From the NCBI GenBank assembly GCA_905207425.1, contig CAJLLB010000049.1, positions 1 to 12,947 on the forward strand: a stretch of 12,947 nt of DNA, read 5' to 3'. This DNA comes from an uncultured Collinsella sp. (GTDB taxonomy: Bacteria; Actinomycetota; Coriobacteriia; Coriobacteriales; Coriobacteriaceae). Numbering within the stretch: the first letter of the stretch is position 1; each line of letters opens with the position of its first letter. Below the pieces are notes generated by a model, which worked only from the letters and a program-made list of their open reading frames with translations, was not told the DNA's origin and did not search any database. The translations under genes were made by a program, and so were the position numbers. Below, piece by piece: positions 7,669-12,947 of this stretch.

Positions 7669-9551
7669 TGGGTACCCGCGAGCGACATATCGGCAACGCG
7701 GCCGCCCGATCCGCACCCGTGGCGGATCCCAGGGGCGGCAGGCTCTTCGCCATGCCGCGATTCCTTGTTGGCATAACACATCAGGTGTACCGCCACCGCG
7801 TCTTTGCTATCGCCGGTGTCATCACCGCGATGTTCCTCATGCTTTTGGCAGTCTTGCCGGCGCTGTTCGCCTTCGACCCTAAACTTTCTAACGCCGCGCC
7901 CGCCTATAGCGAGGTGTCCGAAGAGGTCGTGGATGCGCTCGTCCATTCGAGCTCTCTCCCGTTGCTTGTCGCCGCAATTGTATTTTCGATTTGGGGCGTA
8001 TCGGTCTATCTTCGCTGTTTGGACTATGTGTTGCGCCGCCGCCTTGTTGCCATTGCCACCATTTGCACCCTGTGGATGATCGAAGTCATTCTCAAGTACA
8101 AGTCGTTCACGCCGTTCTATGCCACCGTGCTGTGGTACCTGTACTACGTGCCCATGACGCTCATTCCGCTGCTCTACCAGTTGTGTGGTCTGCGCCTTGC
8201 GGGCCTGGAGCAACACCGCCTGGGTCGCCGCTACTGCGCTGCGCTGTGGATTGTGGCCATCCTGCTTATCGGATTTGTGCTCACCAACGATTTTCACCAG
8301 CAGGTCTTCCGCTTTGACCGCACAAGCGACACCTGGAGCAACGACTACACGTACGGCTGGGGATATTTCGCCGTCCTCGTGTGGACGGCCTTTAACTTCG
8401 TGGCCTTTTTTATCCTGGTTGGCCGGTCCTCGTCCTTTCGCATCCAGCGTTTCTCGGGCACGGCGGCGCTCGTACTGCTGGGCGGCGCATTCTTTGCCAT
8501 CTCGTATGCTCTGCGCGTGCCCTGGGCATGGAGGCTCAACTTCTCGCTCGTCTATTGCGTCTTGTGCGTGGTGGCGATGGAAATCTGTCTCGATTGCGGT
8601 GTCATTCCGTCGTATCACGACATCGCCGGCATCTTCGACACCTTGCCGCTCGACCTCAAAGTTCTAACGCGCGACCTGCAGGAAGTCTATGCCACGCCAG
8701 TGTCAAAGCCAATGCCGGTGGGCGTGCGCGAGGAGTTGCGGGTCCAGGAGCACGGCCGCGCCCATGCCTTTGCCGTGGCGTCCGATCCCGATGTAATGTA
8801 CCGTGCCTTCCCACTGCTGGGCGGATCGGCCCTGCTTGCCCAAGACGTGTCGGAGCTCAACGAGCTTAACCGTGAACTGGCACATCGTCGCATGGAGTTG
8901 CAGCGTCAAAACGAGCTGCTCGCCGCCGACTACGACCTTAAGACGCATTTGGCAGATCAAGAGGCCGAGACCCTGCTGGTCCAAGACGTGGATCAAGCGC
9001 TTGCCCGCGCGCTCGAAGGGATGTACGACCTGCTGAGCTCGCTGCCGCCGTTGACCGACGAAGCGTCTTCGCACGAGCGCTACCGCATGCTGCAGCGCGC
9101 CAAGATGCTCGTCGCCTATTGCAAGCGCAAGGGGTCGCTCACGTTGGCACAGCACGGGGAGAGCGGTTTTGATCGCGACCGTATTCAGCTCATTGCCAAC
9201 GAGCTCGCAAGCGACCTGCGCACCATCGATATCGATTGCGCCTCGATTATCGCCATACGGCGTCCGATGCACGCCAGTACGGTAAGCGCCCTGTACGACT
9301 GCGTGTATGACTTTGCGTTTTTTGCCTACACCACCGACCATCCGGCGCTTATGTATCACTTGGGCGACCATGACCGATGCAGTGTCGAGCTGCGCGCCAC
9401 GCTTTTTTCCAACGATGATGCAGATCTTTCGCAGACGCCCGCTGCGCAAGAGCTCGAAAGCGCTCTGCAAAGGCGCAACGTGGCATACCGCCTTGAGGGC
9501 GAACCCGGCCAGTTGCGTATGATCGTGTTGATGCCGAGGGCGGGTGAGTGA
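7668..9551 (+). CDS. Multi-TM sensor with degenerate histidine kinase module
   Basis: A 627-aa membrane protein. About eight hydrophobic segments (roughly residues 46-69, 96-114, 127-143, 151-177, 189-206, 231-252, 264-282, 291-308) resemble the N-terminal 7TM domain of histidine kinases, including the motif LTNDFHQQVFRFD (205-217). A cytosolic region with coiled coil (about 405-440) leads into a DHp-like helix, VQDVDQALARAL. There Gln439 sits where the downstream kinase has its phosphoacceptor His (VHDVIGQRL). The C-terminus resembles an HATPase fold in outline (LYDCVYDFAFFAY in place of the N box, final strand LRMIVLMP). It lacks the N-box Asn, the DxGxG and the second glycine box. I read it as a receptor pseudokinase. 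ATG 7668 fits a leaderless start; ATG 7752 (residue 29, just before the membrane part) is the alternative. It overlaps the next gene by 4 bases. Confidence 0.75.
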   Translation: MGTRERHIGNAAARSAPVADPRGGRLFAMPRFLVGITHQVYRHRVFAIAGVITAMFLMLLAVLPALFAFDPKLSNAAPAYSEVSEEVVDALVHSSSLPLLVAAIVFSIWGVSVYLRCLDYVLRRRLVAIATICTLWMIEVILKYKSFTPFYATVLWYLYYVPMTLIPLLYQLCGLRLAGLEQHRLGRRYCAALWIVAILLIGFVLTNDFHQQVFRFDRTSDTWSNDYTYGWGYFAVLVWTAFNFVAFFILVGRSSSFRIQRFSGTAALVLLGGAFFAISYALRVPWAWRLNFSLVYCVLCVVAMEICLDCGVIPSYHDIAGIFDTLPLDLKVLTRDLQEVYATPVSKPMPVGVREELRVQEHGRAHAFAVASDPDVMYRAFPLLGGSALLAQDVSELNELNRELAHRRMELQRQNELLAADYDLKTHLADQEAETLLVQDVDQALARALEGMYDLLSSLPPLTDEASSHERYRMLQRAKMLVAYCKRKGSLTLAQHGESGFDRDRIQLIANELASDLRTIDIDCASIIAIRRPMHASTVSALYDCVYDFAFFAYTTDHPALMYHLGDHDRCSVELRATLFSNDDADLSQTPAAQELESALQRRNVAYRLEGEPGQLRMIVLMPRAGE

Positions 9552-11047
9552 CGATGCAGATTTCGCTCATCCTTCCCCAAATCGTTGCGCTCGATGTTGT
9601 CTTTGCCCTGGCTGCGTGTCTGCAGACGATCCACGTCCCGCTCATCTCATCGCGCCGCTCGTCCTATAACCGTAAGGTGATTTGCGCCTACGAGGCGAGC
9701 CTCGTGGTTCACCTGGTGGTTTCGGCGCTTATCCTGTTCGCGTCGTCTGGCTCGTATCTGGTGGCGCCGCTTGACGTTTGTGCCAGGGCAATGGGCGGAG
9801 TGCTGTGGCTCAATGCCGCAATCTTTGCCTATGGCGTGGTGCTTATGGTGCGCTATCGTCGCCCCGTCATGCTGGTCGAGCTGCTGCTTGTTGTCGCCGT
9901 TACACCGCCGGTGGTTTTTGCCATGGGCTCGGCGTGGACCGTTGTCCTTATCGCAGAGGGAGCGTTCTTCCTGTTCCGTTCCATCGCGGCGCTCTTGATG
10001 GACGTCCGTAACCGCCAGGAGGATATCACCGCGTTCTCGACGATCGAGACCATCAACGTGATTCCCGTGGGCATCCTGTATCTGGACCCGAGGGGCCGTC
10101 CGCTGCTCATGAACCGCTGCATGCGCAGAAACCTGGTGGAACTTCATATGCCCACCGACCTAGGCGATATGAGCGGCACATGGAACGACCTGCGCAAACT
10201 CAGCATGCAAATGCCCGAAAGCAGCCAGAACCGTGTGCGGATTAATCTGGACCGCTTTGGTGAGGCGCGGGCGGTGGTCGAGGTTTCTCCCGCCGAGATT
10301 CGCTTGTTTGTGCACGATGACGTTATGGTTTCGGGCCGCCTCTTTGAGCGCATTATCGGCCTGGATGTAACAGAGTATGCGCATGCTCATGATCGCCTGG
10401 CGCAAGCCAACCACCTGCTTGAGCTTGCGGGCCAAGAGCTCCAAGCCCAGATCGAAGAAGTCAAAAAAGTTGCTGACAATGCGGCCTATCTGCGTATGCG
10501 CGCTCGCGTGCACGACGTGATCGGGCAGCGCCTGTCCATCCTCCATCGTTATCTGGAGGAGGGGCGCCTGGACGACGAGTCGCTCGAGCAGATTGACCCG
10601 CTGCTGCGCTCAATCGCTGCCGATCTGCGCAGCGGGGGCGACGCCGAACCGGCAGAACAACTGGGCGATATCGTCCATGCCTTTGGCCTGGTGAGCGTGC
10701 AGATCGATGTGGAGGGCGAGCTGCCAAGCGACGCGCGTGTCGCCGCAGCCTTTCTGCAGATTATCCGCGAAGCCTCGACCAATGCCACCAAGCATGCACA
10801 GGCCCATCAGGTCCATGTGCGCCTGCGGCAGGAGACGTCGGAAGACGGCGCTGTTGCGCGGATGGCCGTTTCTAACGACGGCGCGCCTGCACCCGTATCG
10901 TATCGCGAGGGAACGGGTATCCCAGGTATGAGGCATGTCGCACAGAATCTGGGCGGCAGCCTGGAAGTCCACACCGCCCCGCCCTTCACGCTTACGGTGT
11001 CCATCCCGCTCGCCTCCAACGCCACGGCCCAAAGGAGAAGCTCATGA
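9548..11047 (+). CDS. Membrane sensor histidine kinase
   Basis: A 499-aa kinase. Five hydrophobic segments occupy about residues 5-150. A PAS-like domain (about 165-285, beginning ETINVIPVGILYLDPRGRPLLMNR) and a coiled coil (about 285-315) follow. The dimerisation helix carries His322 in ARVHDVIGQRL, the H-D motif of LytS/NarX-type kinases. The ATPase domain has an N box (REASTNATKHA, Asn412 and His416), a G1 box (SNDGAP, Asp444) and a G2 box (GTGIPGM), so it looks active. The GTG at 9548 overlaps the previous stop (GTGA), with GAGG 8 bases upstream. ATG at 9554 is an alternative start two codons in. The stop overlaps the response regulator start (ATGA), so the three genes are translationally coupled. 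It should phosphorylate the regulator encoded next. The signal is unknown. Confidence 0.92.
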   Translation: MTMQISLILPQIVALDVVFALAACLQTIHVPLISSRRSSYNRKVICAYEASLVVHLVVSALILFASSGSYLVAPLDVCARAMGGVLWLNAAIFAYGVVLMVRYRRPVMLVELLLVVAVTPPVVFAMGSAWTVVLIAEGAFFLFRSIAALLMDVRNRQEDITAFSTIETINVIPVGILYLDPRGRPLLMNRCMRRNLVELHMPTDLGDMSGTWNDLRKLSMQMPESSQNRVRINLDRFGEARAVVEVSPAEIRLFVHDDVMVSGRLFERIIGLDVTEYAHAHDRLAQANHLLELAGQELQAQIEEVKKVADNAAYLRMRARVHDVIGQRLSILHRYLEEGRLDDESLEQIDPLLRSIAADLRSGGDAEPAEQLGDIVHAFGLVSVQIDVEGELPSDARVAAAFLQIIREASTNATKHAQAHQVHVRLRQETSEDGAVARMAVSNDGAPAPVSYREGTGIPGMRHVAQNLGGSLEVHTAPPFTLTVSIPLASNATAQRRSS

Positions 11048-11667
11048 TCCGCGTGTTAATCGTCGAAGACCAGGCTATCTTGCGCGAGAGCCTGGCGCGT
11101 TCCGTGGGCGACCAGCCCGACATGACCGTTGTCGCCGCGATCGCCGACGCCTCGGATGCCTTGGACGTTGTGCTCAAGGAGCGTCCGGACATGATACTGA
11201 TGGATGTGTGCACCGAGCACGATTCCAACGGCATCGTGGCGGCGGCGCGCATCAAGGAGCAACTGCCCGAGTGTCGCATCATTATCATGACCGGCATGCC
11301 CGAGATCACCTTTGTCGATCAGGCCCGCGAGGCGGGCGTCGATAGCTTTGTGTACAAGAACGTCGGTATCGACGAGCTGTTCGCCGTGATGCGCTCCACG
11401 TTGGCGGGCTATTGCACGTTTCCCAAGCCGCCCGAGAGCATTTTTTCGGGCACGGCGGCACTCGACGATGTCGAGCTGTCGATTTTGCGCCTTGCCTGCG
11501 AGGGCAAGAGCCGCCGCGAGATCGCGGCCGAGCTGTTTATGAGCGAGGGCACCATCAAGCGCCGCATTTCGGAGATTCTCAACAAGACCGGCTATGACAA
11601 CATCATGCGCCTGGCCGTGCGCGCAGTAACGGAGGGCAGCATCGTTCCCAACATGGAGCGCCCGTAG
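11044..11667 (+). CDS. NarL/LuxR-type response regulator
   Basis: A 207-aa cytosolic transcription factor. The receiver domain (1-120) has the acidic pair Glu8-Asp9, phosphoacceptor Asp54 (MILMDVC), Thr83 (IIMTGM) and Lys105 (FVYKNV), the full active-site set. A linker leads to a LuxR-type helix-turn-helix (about 143-200): LDDVELSILRLACEGKSRREIAAEL followed by MSEGTIKRRISEILNKTGY. ATG at 11044 has AAAGGAG (11031-11037) 6 bases upstream and overlaps the kinase stop. The kinase above is the evident partner. Target genes are not known, and the operon's own promoter is an obvious candidate. It is the last gene of the + strand operon, facing a convergent lipoprotein gene. Confidence 0.95.
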   Translation: MIRVLIVEDQAILRESLARSVGDQPDMTVVAAIADASDALDVVLKERPDMILMDVCTEHDSNGIVAAARIKEQLPECRIIIMTGMPEITFVDQAREAGVDSFVYKNVGIDELFAVMRSTLAGYCTFPKPPESIFSGTAALDDVELSILRLACEGKSRREIAAELFMSEGTIKRRISEILNKTGYDNIMRLAVRAVTEGSIVPNMERP

Positions 11668-11703
11668 TCGGTGCGCTCACCCGTGTTCCGGCGCCGTAAA
11701 GAT

Positions 11704-11744
11704 AGGCCGCCCGCCGTTTCGCATCTAAAAACGACGGGCGGCCT
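11704..11744. terminator. Hairpin terminator after the response regulator gene
   Basis: A 16-position stem (11704-11719 with 11729-11744) with one mismatch and a 9-base loop lies 36 bases after the stop. The downstream + strand sequence GCTTGTATG has only a poor T-run. On the minus strand a weak TATCTTTA follows. It probably works in one or both directions for these convergent genes. Confidence 0.6.
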
Positions 11745-11776
11745 GCTTGTATGGGCAGTGCTGTCGGCATAAAGCG

Positions 11777-11809
11777 GCGGGGCCGCAGGATTATCTCCTG
11801 CGGCCCCGC
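11777..11809 (-). terminator. Terminator of the lipoprotein gene
   Basis: A perfect 14-bp GC-rich stem (11777-11790 with 11796-11809) has a 5-base loop. It lies 51 bases past the minus-strand stop codon. Read on the minus strand it is followed by CGCTTTATG, a short T-run, which fits termination of the lipoprotein transcript. Confidence 0.65.
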
Positions 11810-11860
11810 TTGACATGTGCGCGGATGTGTCCGCCAATCCGCGGCTGATGTTACGTGCCG

Positions 11861-12703
11861 TTACGCGATGGTTGCGGTGTAAGAGGCGACGTCCTCGTAG
11901 GAATCGGTCAGATAGGCGTCGATGCCGATGGTCGTGTTGACCAGGTCGTCAAGGCTGTCAAGCTCGCCGTTCGAGAACGTGAATTCCTCGGTGGCGTTGG
12001 TGCCGGGCATCAGGTGAGCCGAGAACCAGGGTTCCTTCATGGTGCCGTTGACGTTGGTCTTGCCGGAAGGAGCGTAGAAGGTCAGGTCCTTGTCGCTCTT
12101 GTTGGTGATGTTGACGACAAAGCCGATGTCGCCCCAGTCGTCCTTGAACTTCTCGGTGATGGTGATGGTGCACAGATCGTCATCGGCGACGGTGACGGCG
12201 GGGGAGATTTCGACGCTCTGGACATCGTCGTCTTCGACGGCCTCATCGATCTCCTCTTCCTTCTCGGCCGCCTCGCGATCCTTCTTCACCGTACCGGACA
12301 GGTCCTTGTCGGACTTGGTGAAGATGAGCTTGTCGCCGTCCACCTCCAGGACGAGCTTGTCGTCCTTGAGCTTCAGATCGTGCGACTCATCTTCGGCGGT
12401 GATCGTTACGGTGGTGGCGTCCTTGGCTTCCCATTTCAGGTCGGCGACCTCAAGGAACATATCGAGGACGCCTGTGCCGTCCTCGTCGAGGATCAGGACG
12501 CAGTTGAGGCCCCACTCCTTGAGCATATCCATGTACTCATCGGTGAGCTCTTCGCCATCCAAGGTTCCACCCGAGTACTGCCAGCTGCCGACGAAGTTGG
12601 CCTTGGGGTCTTTGCCGCCGCCGCTGCAGCCCGTCAGGGCAAAGGCGAGCGCCAGGACGCATGTCAGAAATGCGAGTACGGACTTTTTGAACGTTGTCTT
12701 CAT
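11861..12703 (-). CDS. Secreted lipoprotein of unknown function
   Basis: A 280-aa lipoprotein exported by Sec and anchored outside the membrane. The signal peptide (1-25) has Lys6-Lys7, a hydrophobic core and the lipobox LTGC with Cys26 as the lipid site. Residues about 37-130 look like a small beta-barrel or lipocalin-like domain (begins FVGSWQYSGGTLDGEELT, rich in T-V-T-I strands). A highly charged acidic linker follows (about 140-170, EKEEEIDEAVEDDD). The C-terminal domain (about 175-280) is an immunoglobulin-like fold with IGFVVNITNKSDKDLTFY. I do not recognise a named family and assign no activity. ATG at 12703 was chosen because AAGGAGGA (complement of 12708-12715) lies 5 bases upstream and the signal peptide starts there. 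The next gene upstream on the same strand ends 80 bases before it. Confidence 0.88.
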   Translation of the reverse strand: MKTTFKKSVLAFLTCVLALAFALTGCSGGGKDPKANFVGSWQYSGGTLDGEELTDEYMDMLKEWGLNCVLILDEDGTGVLDMFLEVADLKWEAKDATTVTITAEDESHDLKLKDDKLVLEVDGDKLIFTKSDKDLSGTVKKDREAAEKEEEIDEAVEDDDVQSVEISPAVTVADDDLCTITITEKFKDDWGDIGFVVNITNKSDKDLTFYAPSGKTNVNGTMKEPWFSAHLMPGTNATEEFTFSNGELDSLDDLVNTTIGIDAYLTDSYEDVASYTATIA

Positions 12704-12742
12704 GGTGTCCTCCTTCATCGAACGAAACCCATAGAAGCAAAT

Positions 12743-12764
12743 GCGGGGGTGGCGGATCCCCCGC
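12743..12764 (-). terminator. Hairpin between zinc-ribbon and lipoprotein genes
   Basis: GCGGGGG (12743-12749) and CCCCCGC (12758-12764) form a 7-bp stem with an 8-base loop, 19 bases after the zinc-ribbon gene stop. On the minus strand it is followed by ATTTGCTTC, a weak T-rich run. It may end the upstream transcript or sit in a shared message. I see no clear promoter in this 80-base gap. Confidence 0.4.
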
Positions 12765-12783
12765 CAATTACCAGATAGAGGGG

Positions 12784-12947
12784 CTAGGGCCGGGGCGTTC
12801 CGCAGTTGCTGCAGAACTTGCCGCCGTTTTCGCTGCCGCAGTTGGGGCAGAACCACTTTGCCGGTGCCGGGGCGGGTGCGGGACTGCCGCACTCGGAGCA
12901 GAACTTGCCGGTGTTGGTGGCGCCGCAGCTGCAAGTCCACGTGCCGG
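12784..12947 (-). CDS. Double zinc-ribbon C-terminus, probably of an SPFH-domain protein
   Basis: Only the last 53 residues are inside the window; the start lies beyond base 12947. They hold two zinc ribbons. The first is WTCSCGATNTGKFCSECG, with a CxC and a CxxC pair. After a Pro-Ala repeat linker comes the second, WFCPNCGSENGGKFCSNCG, with two CxxC pairs. The chain then ends in TPRP and TAG. The CxCG...GKFCxxCG ribbon followed by a second ribbon is typical of the tails of SPFH-domain 'virion core protein' (YdjI-like) proteins of Gram-positive bacteria, which is my preferred reading. Other proteins end similarly, so the identity is inferred. A different frame is also open through this stretch and into the lipoprotein gene, but its product is a low-complexity Arg/Gln chain. 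It lies upstream of the lipoprotein gene on the same strand. Confidence 0.75.
   Translation of the reverse strand, partial: GTWTCSCGATNTGKFCSECGSPAPAPAPAKWFCPNCGSENGGKFCSNCGTPRP

Noticed and set aside
6836..7774. Minus-strand open frame of about 310 codons across the DUF4867 gene and the palindrome
   Set aside because: It crosses a convincing promoter, a palindrome and a gene with family-level similarity on the + strand. No start signal or motif supports it.
7485..8618. Minus-strand open frame of about 375 codons opposite the membrane sensor gene
   Set aside because: The translation is charged and repetitive and shows no domain. The + strand frame has clear membrane segments and operon overlaps.
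11855..12778. Plus-strand open frame of about 300 codons opposite the lipoprotein gene
   Set aside because: The minus-strand frame has a signal peptide, lipobox and strong ribosome binding site. The plus frame is a Val/Asp/Leu-rich mirror image of it.

Overview
The window is high-GC, densely coded bacterial DNA with ATG starts, strong AAGGAGG-type ribosome binding sites and short overlaps in one operon. The gene content is a LicT/PTS/6-phospho-beta-glucosidase operon, LuxS, a DUF4867 protein, an intramembrane-sensing two-component system, a lipoprotein and a zinc-ribbon protein. It suggests an anaerobic gut actinobacterium of the Coriobacteriia, with Collinsella as my best guess. That assignment is inference from style and content, because no rRNA gene is present. 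I see no tRNA, CRISPR array, transposase or phage gene.

Layout. (1) 1-674: 3' part of a nucleoside hydrolase gene. (2) 675-4846: a beta-glucoside utilisation operon. Its leader holds a promoter, two copies of a ribonucleic antiterminator (RAT) motif and a 17-bp intrinsic terminator. The leader is followed by a LicT/BglG antiterminator, a PTS EIIBC permease lacking an EIIA domain, and a GH1 6-phospho-beta-glucosidase. (3) 4847-6039: a LacI-family repressor gene behind an AT-rich promoter region. (4) 6040-6240: four alternating copies of a GGGACGGGG/CCCCGTCCC motif that can form mutually exclusive hairpins, one being a terminator, plus an extended -10 promoter. (5) 6241-6729: luxS. (6) 6730-7498: a DUF4867 cupin-like protein behind an inverted repeat that overlaps its -10 element. 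(7) 7504-7554: a long imperfect palindrome without a T-run. (8) 7653-11667: an apparently leaderless three-gene signalling operon with GTGA and ATGA overlaps. It encodes a multi-TM sensor with a degenerate kinase module (His replaced by Gln), an intact membrane histidine kinase and a NarL/LuxR-type response regulator. (9) 11704-11809: terminators between convergent genes. (10) On the minus strand, a lipoprotein gene and, upstream of it, the 3' end of a double zinc-ribbon protein resembling the tails of SPFH-domain proteins.

How the genes work together. In region 2 the permease would import and phosphorylate a beta-glucoside, and the GH1 enzyme would split the 6-phosphate. LicT, controlled by PTS phosphorylation, would let transcription pass the leader terminator. 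The neighbouring LacI regulator may add a second layer of control. In region 8 the intact kinase and response regulator form a normal pair. The first protein looks like a receptor that has kept the shape of a kinase but lost its chemistry, so the operon may work as a three-component system. The most interesting items are this pseudokinase/kinase pair, the tandemly duplicated RAT/terminator-arm leader, the LicT PRD1 His-to-Asn change and the luxS upstream repeat switch.
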